Shown here in pieces: positions 25,601 to 46,116 of a stretch of 64,000 bases of DNA. The translations under genes and the position numbers were made by a program. Where the stretch lies: NCBI RefSeq assembly GCF_910592395.1, contig NC_088314.1, positions 4,712,001 through 4,776,000 on the forward strand, in the 5' to 3' direction. Under the pieces are notes generated by a model. The model did no database searches. It was not told where the DNA came from and saw nothing but the letters and a program-made list of their open reading frames with translations. The first letter of the stretch is position 1. Every line of letters begins with the position of its first letter. Source of the DNA: Lineus longissimus. Taxonomy: Eukaryota > Nemertea > Pilidiophora > Heteronemertea > Lineidae.

Positions 25601-28600
25601 TACGTCCTGAAGACAAAACCATGCTTTTGACAGAACAATCCATCACAAGAGTACAAGTCAAGTTCAATTCACGATTTAGCAATTCTGTTTGGAGTATCAA
25701 ATGAATGAGACAGACAGCCCTACACCTACCTTCAGCCTCTTCCGATTCATCCTGACATACCAGTTGGTCAGCTGATCGACGAACTTCACCAACCTAGGGA
25801 CGACTGTGTACAGCCTGTAGGCTGCCATCTCCTTCTTGACAAACTTGATCAGAGACTGGGTGAACGAAAGCAACCACCTGTCCATGTAATTTTCAGATGT
25901 TTTTATCTCGCTCTCGTTGTAGACAAACTGCACTCCCTCTTCCTATGGGTTAGAAAATGAACAAGATCAGTGCAGAAATATCAGAAGGGCTGCTTTACAA
26001 TTTGAATAGGTCCAATTGAAACATTCTCCTTGCTGTATGGTAGGTTGTGGATCTTGGGGAATTGCCTCTACCACCCCCTCTGGGTCTCCATTCTTTGTCG
26101 ATTGCACAAGACACTCTGATGCAAGTTCTCAACATGAGGGCAACTTAGGAGAAATTCAAGACACTGTTCTCCACTAGTATCCATGGTAAACATTAACCCT
26201 CGCAATTTACTGCAAAACAATTACTTACAATTTCCAGTCTTTTTATGTTCTGCAGTAAGAATCTGTAAGCATTGTACCAGGGCAAGAACACATCTTTCAC
26301 TATGTCACGCACTCCCTCCTCTTTGAATCTCAAACTCTCCGCTCTAACAACTGGAGAGTTGATCAGGTACATTCTGCAAGAATTAACAACTAAATGTAGT
26401 CTAGCTGACCTTTGTGCACAGCAAATAAATGAATAAATTGAGGACAAATATTGCAAACAATTGAACTGGAAGAGTTGCATCAGTCAGGCTTCAAAATCTG
26501 TTCCAGACATCTATGAAACATGCGTTGATCCCTGGCCTGCACTATTGCCTCCCAATAGCCTAGAAATGTCTATGAAGTCCACTTGAAAATAGATTTGAAT
26601 AGTATCATTGTTTACAATGATATCTTCACACAGATTGACACGTACCTGAGTGCATCAGCTCCAAACTTGTGGACCACTTCCATTGGGTCAGGATAATTCT
26701 TCTTTCTCTTACTCATCTTCTGACCATCACTGGAAAATTGAGCAACATTGTATGGTTGAGATGACTGAAGGAAACCTAGAAGGCATTATTCCACAGTACA
26801 TAGCTTCGGCAACAAGTTTGAGGTCATCGCTTTTGGAATAATCTCAACCAGTGCATTTTCCCTAAGCTTAACCTAGTGCCCAAGAGGCCCGCCTGACGCT
26901 CAGCTTCAAGACAATGCATTGGCATTCCTGTTATCAGTTGCTTTGATTGCCTAGCTGAAGATCAGATTTGGTGATTAGTATTATCCTTACCTTGCCAATA
27001 CCATGCCATTGACAATGAGATTTTTGAATGGTGGTTTGCCAAACAGAGCTGTTGACAGCACAAGTAGGGTGTAGAACCTGCAAATAAGAATTATGAGTTA
27101 GTAAGTGTTGTTCCAAGACTGAGTACCAGTAATCATGGATTCGTTTCTTGTAGAAACATTCAAGTAGAGGGACGAATGAAACAGACTGTGAAATATGCAC
27201 TTTCAAACAATGCAACTTACCATCCTCTTGTCTGGTCCAAGCCCTCAGCAATGAAATCTGCAGGGAAACAATCCTCAAACTCCTTCTTGTTCTCAAAGGG
27301 ATAGTGGACCTGGGCGTAGGGCATGCTGCCACTCTCAAACCAGCAGTCAAACACCTCGGACACTCGCTTCAGTTGCCCTTTGCCACAGCGCGATGGAATG
27401 GTTAGCTGGTCAACACTGGAGAACGAAGAAAACGTTAACATAGCATACCTGTAGGTGGAGTTACTTTTTATTTTTATTTGTTGTATTTGTTGTAGTTGCA
27501 AAGGATAACTGGATAATAGAGGAGACTTGAAATTGCAATTGTTGAAAGTTGCCAAAAGACACTTACAACTCTCTATGAAGGTCCTTTACTGGCTGCCCAG
27601 TCAGTTCTTCCAGTTCTTTTATGGAGCCAATGCACACGACCTCCTCACCATCATCGCTCACCCACAGTGGGATAGGTGTTCCCCAGTATCTGTTACGTGA
27701 TATCGCCCAATCACGCGCGTCACGTAACCAATTGGCAAAGCGTTTCTCTTTGACGAATCCAGGTACCCTGCAATGGAAATCAAACAATGTCAATTTTCAT
27801 AAAACAAAGTATGATTCTGTGCTTTCTCGGGTGTAAAGCATTTAAGAGGGGGCGAAAGTGGTTTTATAGCAGGCTTACCAGTAGGTCTGCTGGTTGTTTT
27901 CTAAGAGTAGCTTGTTCATGTGCTCAACCCTGACAAACCAGCTAGGCACAGCCTTGTAGATGAGAGGCGTCTCAGACCTCCAGCAAAAGGGGTAGCTATG
28001 CTTGATGGACCCCTGGTGGACTAGACGACCATTCTCCTTCAGCCACTTCATGATGTGCTTGTCGGCATCCTGAAATTGATAAATGCCAGAGAACATTTTT
28101 CAGCAGGAATTACCGGTAATAAAGATTCCAACTCGAACTCCAGTCAATCTGATTTTAACCAACATATCTATCTTCATTTCTATATTATAATAATTGAAAC
28201 TCGTGTAATTTCCATTTATCAACTATTCTTAGACATTCCTTACCTTTACATACATTCCCTTGAAGTGCGTAACATCCTCGGTAAATCGTCCACTTGGATC
28301 TACTGGACACACCATATTCATGTCCTTGGTGATGATGCCGTTTGCCAAGCTCACGCGGTAATCATCCTCGCCAAAGTATGGTGCCTGGTGGACCACACCA
28401 GTACCACTCTCCTCCGTCACATACCCATCGATGAGGACCTGGAATGCTCCACGCTCCTTCTTCAGGCTTTCGAAGTATGGGAAGAGAGGTTTGTATGTCT
28501 TGCCTTTCAAGGTCTTTCCCAAGAATCTAAAGAAGACAACAGATAATGCAATAACTCATTAAAATTCCACACCCACTGTCTTGAGAAGCAGACAGTGGGC

Positions 28601-31600
28601 TTTGTACATTGTGCACAATCATAATGTTATGATCTCAACAAAATAGATTTGTCACAAGTTCTACTATCAAACTCCAGTCACTTGGTTAAGACCCTTCTGG
28701 CGTTAGCGAATACTTGCTTTAATGTAGCACAAATTCCACACCACACTGTCTTGTAAAGCAGATAGTGGGCTTGGTACATTGTGCACAGTCACAAAGTTAT
28801 GATCTCAACAAAATAGATTTGTCACAAGTTCTACTATCAAACTCCAGTCACTGGGTTAAGACCCTTCTGGCGTTAGCGAATACTTGCTTTAATGTAGCAC
28901 AAATTCCACACCACACTGTCTTGTAAAGCAGACAGTGGGCTTGGTACATTGTGCACAGTCATAAAGTTAGTTATGATCTCAACAAAATAGATTTGTTACA
29001 AGTTCTACTATCAAACTCCAGTCACTGGGTTAAGACCCTTCTGGCGTTAGCGAATACTTGCTTTAATGTAGCACAAATTCCACACCACACTGTCTTGTAA
29101 AGCAGACAGTGGGCTTGGTACATTGTACACACTCATAATGTTATGATCTCAACAAAATAGATTTGTCACAAGTTCTACTATCAAACTCCAGTCACTGGGT
29201 TAAGACCCTTCTGGCGTTAGCGAATACTTGTTTTAATGTAGCACAAATTCCACACCACACTGTCTTGTAAAGCAGACAGTGGGCTTGGTACATTGTGCAC
29301 AGTCATAATGTTATGATCTCAACAAAATAGATTTGTCACAAGTTCTACTATCAAACTCCAGTCACTGGGTTAATACCCTTCCGGCGTTAGCGGATACTTG
29401 TTTTAATGTTGCACAAATTCCACACCCACTACCCTGTGAAAGCAGGCAGTGGGCTTGGTACATTGCGCATGTTTAAGTACAGGAGGATGTCACAGGTTCT
29501 ACTATAAAGCTCCAGGATAAACCCTTCTGGTGTGAACAAATACTTCCTTTGATCTCCCACACATTCTACACCCAATATCTGGCTGTTAGAGAGAACAGGC
29601 TTTACTTTGCACAAAGTTTTTTTCTAGCCACTAAAAAGGTTGCATCATACAAAGCCCATCTTACCTATCTAAAATAGTATATTCTTCAGGAGTTTTAAAC
29701 AAGGCTACCAGTCTTGCTTCCATCATGATGTACAATTTCTGGTTGGAGTTGTCTGAAAAGACAGCAATATTTATAATGTTCAGATTTCCTGCACAACAAG
29801 TTGACAAGTATTTACCACAATGATTTTAACGACTCACCGATACTTTAACAACTAATGTTTCGAATTTGAAAGAAGCCACTTTCCAAGAAATGCCATTCCA
29901 CTTTCTCCACTCATGTAAATTCAAACCCAAAAAGTGCTGCAAGTTTCTTCATTTACCCCAACATTCCCAACTGAACACAACTTTCTTATCAAGGGTTACA
30001 ATTCATAGCCTCATTTTTGAGACATGAGGCCAACTCACCTTTAACTTTGACGTACATCAACTCGGGGTTAACACAGAGTGCTAGATTACTGGGTAATGTC
30101 CAAGGCGTGGTTGTCCACGCTATCATGGACACTTCAGGTGACTCATCCAGGGGGAAGCTGATAATCACTGAAAAAACATTTATCTTATAACTTGATCTAG
30201 TATCGAAACTCAAGTAAAAGGAAGTTCAGTTTTATGATTTTTTAATAGGACAAGGAAATCACTGTAAAGAGACTTCCCTATTAAGGTCACAATCAGGATG
30301 GTCAATATCAGGTAATAAAGCCCTCCCAGAGCTTCCTACCATCATTTGTCACAAGTTCTACTATACAACTCCAGTCACAGTGGGCTTGGTACAGTCATAA
30401 AGTTATACAATATTTACCAGCAGGATCGACAACATCCTTGTAGTCCTGGCCCGCTTCAAAGTTGGACAGTGGGGTATTACAAGCTGTTGAGAATGGCATT
30501 ACCTGAAAACATCAAAACAATATGGCTCAGCATTAGTCAAGCATTCCTATTAAAACATCAACTCCCAAAATGTGAAAACATTCAATACTCGCTGTCCAGA
30601 ATGACTGGATCATCCTTCTTACCTTGAAGCCACGGTAGACGAGACCTTTATCAAACAGCTGTTTGAAGTTCCACCATATGGATTCCATGAACCACGGATA
30701 CATTGTCTTGTAGTCATTCTTGAAATCGATCCATCGACCAAGTCTCGACACTATTTCCTGAAAGACAACCACAATGAAATGACCAAAAAGAATGGACAAG
30801 CCAGTCAAATTCAATAGCAAAAGACAAGGAAAATGGCTTCACCTTCATCTTCTTCAATCAAATATATTGTCAACATTTTGAGTTTTCAACTGATAGTGTG
30901 GCAATACTGTTGACCAGAATATTGTTGGGTAATCTACTTTTCAGCTTCTTACATGTAGCTATCAAATTACAGCCTAGTATATGTGTGTCAGGTCTTGTTA
31001 AGGTCAAATATTAGTGAATGAATTCAATCAAATTATTGGCATTTGCTACGCATGAAGCTAACTCACCTCCCACTCCCTGGCGTATCTCATGACAATCTTT
31101 CTACACTCGGCATTGTACTGATCTATACCCATCTTGGCTACATCAGCCGGACCTTTGATGCCCAATGTCTTGTCGATTTCATATTCCTAAAATAAGAATG
31201 ATTTATATCATATGGATGTATACTAATACTGAAGAACTAAGTATTGAACAACCAAAATATGTCCTCACACAGACATCATTTCATCAACTAATGTGCCAAT
31301 GACAAATACTAGCACAAACAGTACAATTTGGTATTGAGCATGATTTTCAAGGGCGCTGTGCTCAAGCATCAGAAAAAACTTCTACTATATGATAACTTTT
31401 TTGAAAAACCAGGCCTTACCACAGGCAGCCCATGGCAATCCCATCCAAAGCGTCTTTCTACATGGAATCCACTTTGATGAGCCCAGCGTGTGACAATATC
31501 TTTGATGGTACCAGCCAGGATGTGGCCATAATGAGGCAAACCAGTGGCAAATGGAGGTCCATCATAAAATGTGTACCTGTCAAGTGAAGAAAAAATCTAG

Positions 31601-31794
31601 GAGTAGTATCGGTGTTTTTTTAATATGAAGTATAAGGAGGAATTGAGATTGAACTGCAGGGGAGGGGCCTACCTTGGTTTATTCTTCGACTGTTTCAAGC
31701 AGGATTGGAATGCATCAAGCTTCTTCCACAATGCCTGTATCTTTTCCTCCTCATCAGGGAAACTGATATTGTCTGGTACGTTTTGATGATCCAT
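22654..31794 (-). CDS. IARS1: isoleucyl-tRNA synthetase, cytoplasmic
   Basis: Class I synthetase that charges tRNA-Ile and, in animals, sits in the multi-synthetase complex. Twenty-two coding exons (minus strand) close in frame to 1270 aa (human 1262): 31794-31673, 31576-31420, 31186-31067, 30757-30623, 30502-30418, 30167-30039, 29752-29665, 28526-28244, 28069-27879, 27767-27567, 27415-27221, 27077-26991, 26729-26646, 26373-26229, 25942-25730, 25474-25397, 25270-24962, 24764-24474, 24250-23987, 23851-23651, 23281-22982, 22788-22654. HIGH-type motif HYGH is at residues 56-59. The editing-domain signature WTTTPWT is at 224-230 and KMSKR at 602-606. Anticodon-binding and two C-terminal repeat-like domains (VNVE...LLENPKG) follow. 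An acceptor TTTTCAG three bases before the ATG shows a non-coding 5' exon, not located. Confidence 0.98.
23556..23624 (-). mobile_element. tRNA-derived SINE head in IARS1 intron 20
   Basis: On the minus strand, TTGTTG...CAACAA forms an acceptor-like stem around an A-box TGGTCGAGTGG and a perfect B-box GGTTCGATTCC. The D-arm GTGGTTAAGG resembles tRNA-Ser/Leu, but the anticodon loop is too long to fold, so this is a SINE head or tRNA pseudogene. The body probably runs to about 23450. Confidence 0.6.
28563..29600. repeat. 170-bp tandem array in IARS1 intron 7
   Basis: The word AATTCCAC recurs at 28563, 28732, 28902, 29076, 29246 and 29416, so the unit is about 170 bases (one copy is 174 through a 4-base duplication). 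About five good copies and one decayed copy are present. Each opens with a hairpin CACTGTCT-N8-AGACAGTG, extended to ten paired bases in the first copy, followed by GGGCTTGGTACATTGTGCAC. Length and hairpin recall the 160-170-base core repeats of mollusc pearl-type mobile elements; that link is inference. Confidence 0.88.
30345..30410. repeat. fragment of the 170-bp repeat in IARS1 intron 5
   Basis: TTTGTCACAAGTTCTACTAT, CAACTCCAGTCAC and GTGGGCTTGGTACA occur in shortened order, matching parts of the intron 7 unit with an internal deletion. So the family is dispersed as well as tandem, which suggests mobility. Confidence 0.7.
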
Positions 31795-32014
31795 CTTCTG
31801 AAAATAAAGGAACATTAAACATTTAAGATTAAAGAAGGCAATTTAAATTTCACCATTTCAGACTATCGGTCTACAAATTCCTCCAAGTTGGTCAACGTGG
31901 TCATCAGTCAATGGGCCTAGTGATGACTTGATGAGAGATATTTCTAGGCGGTATCGCAGTTGCCAATTAAAAGCCAAAATGAACCAGCTGCTAACGAAGG
32001 TATGCCTGGTATGG

Positions 32015-32100
32015 TACTTGACCAAGTTAACTTGTACCAGGCGGAGGCTTTTGAATACCACAACAAACCAGCAAACAAAAGACTGCGTAGTCACATAGGT
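32015..32100. mobile_element. decayed relative of the MRPL42-intron MITE
   Basis: TGTACCAGGCGGAGG followed by CCACAAC...AACCAGCAAACAAAAG...GTAGTCACA matches the left half of the element at 1336-1482 (CACCAGGCGGAGG, CCACAACCAACAAGC, GCAAGCAAAAGG, GGTGACACA). The right terminal repeat is lost. Confidence 0.6.
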
Positions 32101-32627
32101 CCTCTGTTGTGTCTGTACCGAAGTGTGTATAAAGCTATGCCTCTATTCTGAATGACCACCTCTGTGTCTGATGGTCCACGATCCGGAGGCCTAATTACTA
32201 CTAATACTAGCATGGCTAAACTACACACATTTCGGAAAAGTTGATTTCCTTGGCATTGCATCACTTAATTTTAAAGTCCATTGCACCATTATTGAGAATA
32301 TTTCTCTGGTTTCTGGTGTTGATATACAAAACACACACAAAATGTACACTGCACATAACATAGGCCTACATTTTAATGCACATACTCTACTCATTGACTC
32401 AACACTGGCTCAGTCAGTGCAGTGGCCGATGATGATGTACAAATCAGCTTTTTTGAAACCAACATAGAACCACAAATAACCAACTAAGTCGTTAGGCAAG
32501 GTTGACCTAGATTGCTGCCATATAGAACATAGGTTTTATTGGGTTGATAATGGTAATCAGGACATAATCGTAGTATTTTTGTGATATTTTGAGTGAAACT
32601 AACATGTATTGCATGTGGCTTCTCACA

Positions 32628-32975
32628 CAGCGATTTGTTACATCCTCGATGTACACTTCGATCATGGGATGTTGGAGTTCATAGTAATAACAGGTGACGC
32701 CACCATTAGTTCTGATGATGTCCGCAAGTGGAATACCAGTAGGCCTATTATCTTGAATAAATAAACAATCATGGTATTATCTCGTCCAGGAAGACAAGAG
32801 ACCTGATCGATTTGCCTTGAGTGAGGGGTGAAATTTTGGGGACGAAGTGTCGGTCTAAGCGGATCGAGGCTAATTCGTAGTTCTCACATTATGAACTAAT
32901 GGTGGCGCCACCTGTTATTTCTGGTAGAACTCCGACATCCCTCGAAGTGTACATCGAGGATGTCACAAATCGCCT
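32628..32975. mobile_element. fold-back element with about 85-base arms
   Basis: The left arm (from about 32630) reads GCGATTTGTTACATCCTCG, ATGTACACTTCGA, AATAACAGGTGACGCCACCA. The right arm (about 32888-32972) is its reverse complement with a few changes and short gaps. The arms enclose about 180 bases. It is a non-coding inverted-repeat element within the shared upstream region of IARS1 and TMEM167B. Confidence 0.8.
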
Positions 32976-33430
32976 TCTCACGCAATCGCCGGTACATTCT
33001 CCAAGCGCCGTCAATGGTATTCATTATCGATAAGCCTCACTCGACCTACTGTCTCTGCTACAGTTGTGACAATTTCAGCGGGTGCATGTAAATTGGACAT
33101 TTGCCCCGGCGCCCGGGAGATTGTTGTCGGCAATATCTGGATAGATAAGCTGCAGTACATTTCTACTCCGAATTTTTTCAACTATACTGATACCAACGTG
33201 CTAAAAAAATTATTGCGAATATATTTTACCTATTTTAAAAATATTTATGATACATTTAAAGGCTTGAAGTGTGTGCTCAAGGGATTTTACTGAAGGCCAA
33301 ATTAATATACGGCTGCAGTCTCCATTTACTTCCGGTTACACGCTGGTATATTTTTGCAGACTTCTAAATATTTTTGTCTTCTTATCAACTCACTTTTCTT
33401 GACTGTTCTGATGTTTTTCAAGCATCAAAG

Positions 33431-34292
33431 ATGACAAATGGTACTTAGACATTATTTTCTTTAAATTCTTAGCATTTTTACATTCATACATGTGTGATAA
33501 AGATGTAAGTAAGGCCCTAATAATTGGAGACATTTCATTGTTGATATTTTCATGTGTATCATCAATGTACACTGACACTGCCACTGGCACTGAGCTCTGT
33601 AAATGAATGAATGAATACATGTCTCAAAGTGAATGTGGAACTTCATCTAACTGACGTCACATGATGGTTCCTGGTCTGAAGCGGGTGTACGTTGCAGGTT
33701 CCTCGGCTTAACCATTCATTTGATCTTCATTTCAGTCTACTCCTTTGATGGCCTCGTGGTCTTTGGACTCCTATTAATATGCACATGTGCTTACATGCAG
33801 AGGGTGCCACGATTAAAGAAATGGTTCCTATCAGAAAAGAAGGGATTTCAAGGTGTATTTTATAAAGGTATGTTTTAAAATTCTATCTTAACGAATGTTT
33901 GAGTCATAGATATGGTTACCTGGTACATATTCAAAGACTGCAGGAATGTCATCCAATTTCAGCGAGATTATAAATACTACAGTTTCTAAAGTACATGTAT
34001 CCCAGAGTCCCTGTCTTCAGGTGTCATCAGAAAAATGAATTTGCATAGAATCAGGTAAAAGAGCAGACTGCACGAACTACAAGGAAATGTACATTTTAAT
34101 ACTATAAGGTGCTTTCATCAATGAACTCTCCAGGTTTACCTTAAATGTTTTTGAAGTAAGTAAACCTTCGTATGAATACCATAATTATCACTTTTTTCTT
34201 TCGTTTCAGCTGCTGTGATAGGAACTCGATTACACATCCCTGTGGCATTAATCTGCATCATAATGGCTATATATGTATTAGTCATCAAATAA
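33431..34292 (+). CDS. TMEM167B: protein kish-B (TMEM167B)
   Basis: Small Golgi-membrane protein of the kish family, implicated in the early secretory pathway. Three coding exons: 33431-33440, 33736-33867, 34210-34292, giving 74 aa, exactly the human kish-B length. The first coding exon is only ten bases (ATGACAAATG, then GTACTT) and supplies M-T-N plus the first base of Val, giving MTNVYSFDGL as in the family. Other blocks: [35 protein letters not shown] and a C-terminal helix ending YVLVIK. Hydrophobic segments lie at about residues 9-22 and 55-73. The kish-B signature ([16 protein letters not shown]) excludes kish-A. Phases 1 and 1 match. Confidence 0.95.
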
Positions 34293-35895
34293 GGATTTAC
34301 ATTGCAATGTGCTGTACAAATTGTAAATATCGATCATTCATTATATCATGGACAAAACTGATCAAGGTTGATCATCTGAATGTTTTGAGATGGGTTGGAT
34401 ATGTTGCAAGGTGATACAAGGATGTTCATAATCATATTCAGCTGGAATTGAAGTGAACAAATTACAATTGAATTTTGGAGTAGATCTCAATGTAAGCACC
34501 AGGCAGTAGGAGTTACAAAAATATTGGTTTGGGTTTATTTCTATCAGAATCTCCATTTAAATATTGTAACACTGTGTAATATGGCATTTTGAGCAATAGT
34601 GTAGTTTCATATACTGTAATAACAAGCAAGTGGCAATCTTACATGAAGAGGATTCATACACGTACCAGTACATTTTGATAGGTGTGTAAGCATAGCTGTA
34701 GAGCCATCTACAGTGGAACTCTGGCAGGACATTAGTGCCTGCCTGCTACTCCTCCTCTGATGTTTGCATCCAGTCGAACTGGAGTTATCCTTGTGTCACA
34801 ATCACATCAGAAGTTATTAATACTATCTAGCATAGAATATTTACTTGATTATCATGCTGTCCAACACACAACTGGTCTGTTACTAAGAATGGGTGTATTG
34901 ATACTTATGCCAGATTGGTATTCAAATATAATTATCTGTTTTCTACTCATCGCCTTCCGTTCTTATTTATTTTCACTGATGGTTAGTTAGTCACAGGCCG
35001 TGCATTATAACTGTTGTATGGAGTCTGTATGCATAATTTGGAATTTATGCACTTGTTAGCCGTTAGGTCAGCTGGCCCGAGGTGCCTGTGGAAGGTCATA
35101 CCCTCCACAGCTTCAGAAGGCCATGCTCTCCACTATCACTAAGTCAGCCACATCTGGAGTGTGGCGACAACCTTCACTGACATGCTTGATGTAGACTGTC
35201 CCCATTCTTTGTGCCGTAACCCTCAAACACGAGGGAAGTAATGGTCATATGGGTATACAGCATGTTTGCTATGCACATGACCACATCAAGGTGCATAACA
35301 ACAGATCATATTGACAGCTTCAGAATTCACCAGCCTTTTGATAATATGGACCACTATACTATATTATTGTTTTATTCTCCTGTAGTAACATGACCGAACT
35401 GCAGCAACTGCTGGGAACAGACTATCAACCAGGGAACACAGTCACACTGGTTCATCAAACTGCCACAGGTGGAATATCTTTGGTTCCTTTCCCCTGACAA
35501 TCTCATCTGACACAACTGAGCTCAGTAGTACTGTTGCCCGGACAGTCACTTGAACTTTTTGAATCTCTGAAATAATGGAGATAAAAACAAGAATTCTTTT
35601 GGCACTGAATGCTTTATTCTACGAGTTTAAAAAGTGTGATGACATTTTCAGTGCTTTCTTTGACATTATTCATTCTCTCATCTACATTTACATACTCTAC
35701 ATTCTCCTAGGAGAATCAATTTTCCATTTATTTCCATCAAGAATTTTCCACATTTTTGACCTCGTAATCCGAATGCAGATGGGTCTTAATTCAAACTTCC
35801 CTTGACAGTATAAATTGCTGACACACATTGGCAATTATCAAGGAAAGTTTTTGAATTTGGTGTATTCTTGTCTCATATTTGCAAGAATGCAAATA
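34293..35895. other. TMEM167B 3' UTR and intergenic sequence
   Basis: No exon is supported. The first part is presumably the TMEM167B 3' UTR; no canonical AATAAA close to the stop was found, so its end is unknown. Confidence 0.4.
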
Positions 35896-36244
35896 TATGT
35901 TATATTTTCACAGGTTACAAAAGTAAGAAGTCCTGAATTTGCCTTCTAACGTCCGGATCCTTTATTCTAAAACTGTTTTTCACAAGATTTAACACGCCAA
36001 AGTCATAGTTGATAAAGTAGTTTGTCGGGATGACAATTCGTGCAGAGTTAGGCAGTCATTACAGTTTTATGCAGTCTCCCGAGTCTTTCTAGTCATGTGC
36101 ACGAATCGTCATCCCGACGAACTACTTTATTAACTATGACTTTGGCGTTTTAAATCTTGTGAAACAGTTTTAGAAGAAAGGATCCGGACATTAGAAGGCA
36201 AATTCAGGACTTCTTACTTTTGTAACCTGTGAAAATATAACATA
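35896..36244. mobile_element. 349-bp palindrome, arms about 145 bases
   Basis: The sequence starts TATGTTATATTTTCACAGG and ends in its complement CCTGTGAAAATATAACATA. In between, the left arm (AAGTCCTGAATTTGCC, GTCCGGATCC, AAAGTCATAGTTGATAAAGT, CGGGATGACAATTCGTGC) is mirrored almost perfectly on the right, with a loop of about 50 bases near 36045-36095. There is no coding potential. It looks like a young fold-back or MITE insertion, possibly into TA. Confidence 0.9.
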
Positions 36245-38229
36245 AAGGATAAGTGATTCTAAAGGGCGTTTCTCTATTTACAAAGGTTGGGATACAGGCT
36301 GGGAATGTCCAAACCCTACATATTTCATTTCAAATGAACTAACTCCTTGACACTCATTTTGGTCAGTTATTATAATATCGGTGGTCAGGTGGCAAACATG
36401 GCCAAGCTCAAAACAATTGGCAGGTTTTGCAACCCTTACGAAGAGCTTCCAATAATGAAGTACCAAGTATGTGAATTCACTTTATGCACCCTTTCTTTAA
36501 AATTCCTACTTCGTTGTTCATAGGAGTGCAAAAGCTGCCAAATTGGGACCACCAAAACAGGTAGAAATCCATTAAGCATCGCCTCTGCGAAAAATTCCAG
36601 AATATTGGATCATGCCTGCCTCAGTAACAAAAAAATTACCTACATGATGGACTTTGAACACAATTTTGAAATCAGAAGGTAAAACCTTCAAGATTTTGTG
36701 GGTAATTTTCATAAAAAATACCCTTACAACGGTTTTAAAAATCCTATGTCCTACGATGAGAGGTGGTCCCTATATCAATGAGGTGAACATACTCATCCAA
36801 TAACACTGCCATTTATTTTGAAATTCTACTAACTTCAGTATAATACTCAGCTGTCCACCCGATAAGACAACACTAGGATATGATAATGAACAACCACATA
36901 TAGATAGTTTCAAATAGATATGATAGATAAGACGACGAAGGAGAACAAAAAGTTGATCATAATTTTCCTCATTCAGCAATTATATACATTAATGATCTCA
37001 AGGACGCAATAATATATTCAATCTTCATACAGTTCAAGAAATGTTACAAGAGCAGACGACGAATCAGCAAGCTTGACTGCTATTGGCACCAAAGAATGGT
37101 GCTTGTTCTCAGAATAATCACTGTTCTGTTCTCATAATGTTTACATTTTAAAGAAAACAACAACAAGGCACTCTCAGCCTCTGTAACAAGAGTTCAACCA
37201 CTGAGGTGCTGATCTTGGAACAGTTCATTTTCTGATCTTAAACAAAACTGCCCTTCCCTCCATATGAAAGGTTACAACAAGCTCGTAACTTAGCATTTCA
37301 TCATACCAGCAACCATAATACTATTTTCAATATTGAACGAGACAAATAAGGGTGGTTTCAGCATTCCACAATTATCGCTCAATGATCCATAACATATTGG
37401 TGGCAGGAAGTCGTATATGACTTTCAAAATCGGCAACCCAGAGAGGTAGTTTGCATGACTTAAAATAACATCCTGATTTTAAAATCAACAGGAAAATGTC
37501 AATATATGTCATTATACACCCACTAACCAAAGAAAAAAATTTATACAAAATCATTAGCCCAGATCTGGAAGGATTCCATCTTGCTATACATATATAATTG
37601 ATGAACCTCTGACAGTCTGTGGCACACCGTATTGAGACCCAGATATGATTAGCACATCTAAAACAGCGGTCTGTGAACATTAGGTAGAAATTCATGAATC
37701 TTAACATGATTTTTAATACCAAGGAAGATACAATTTAAAATAGACTTTCCCTCCAAGAGAAATCCACAGAGTTTTCTAAAAGAGCAGAACTTAAATCAAA
37801 GTCTTTGATTACATCCAGTAGTTTATATAATTAATTTTACATAAAAACAACTTCATTCATTTTCTTCTTGGAAGAATTCCGGATCTTTTGATACCAGTAG
37901 TTCAAACAGTGTCCTGAATGAGGCACCACATGTCTAGGGGTGAGTTTGCCAATCTTTTCAAGATAAGACCCAAAGTATTTTCCTAATCAGACGTTTATTT
38001 CTCACAAAAATAACGGATCAGAAATCAACAACTCTCCTATTAGGAAATCCAATTTAAGCCTTCTGGATAAGTTGATAAATGACTTTATTCAATCAATTCT
38101 GTGACCTTTTGTTCTTTTAAGTTCAAAACACTGTTGAAGCAACTGTTCCCATTGGCCATTATACACCATTCACTGCAGTCTGCCTGTGAAGACTAACGTC
38201 CATTTCACAACCTAGCAACACATCCACTT
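36245..38229. other. intergenic sequence and MAPKAPK2 3' UTR
   Basis: AT-rich and without supported exons. TTTATT at 37994-37999 (AATAAA on the minus strand) and another at about 38084 are candidate poly(A) signals for MAPKAPK2, 150-240 bases past its stop. Confidence 0.45.

Positions 38230-46116
<7,887 letters not shown>

Larger units (their letters stand above)
31798..33430. promoter_or_regulatory. divergent region IARS1 / TMEM167B
   Basis: This 1.6-kb region lies between two head-to-head genes. It contains a decayed MITE (about 32015-32100) and a long inverted repeat (32628-32975). Close to TMEM167B, at about 33328, is ACTTCCGG, a typical ETS-family core-promoter site. No coding exon is supported. 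Confidence 0.5.

Noticed and set aside
28563-29600. CRISPR-like array
   Set aside because: Repeats are 170 bases with no spacer structure and sit in an intron of an animal gene.
33652-33659. Perfect CRE TGACGTCA as TMEM167B promoter site
   Set aside because: It is in intron 1, downstream of the coding start at 33431, so a promoter role is doubtful.
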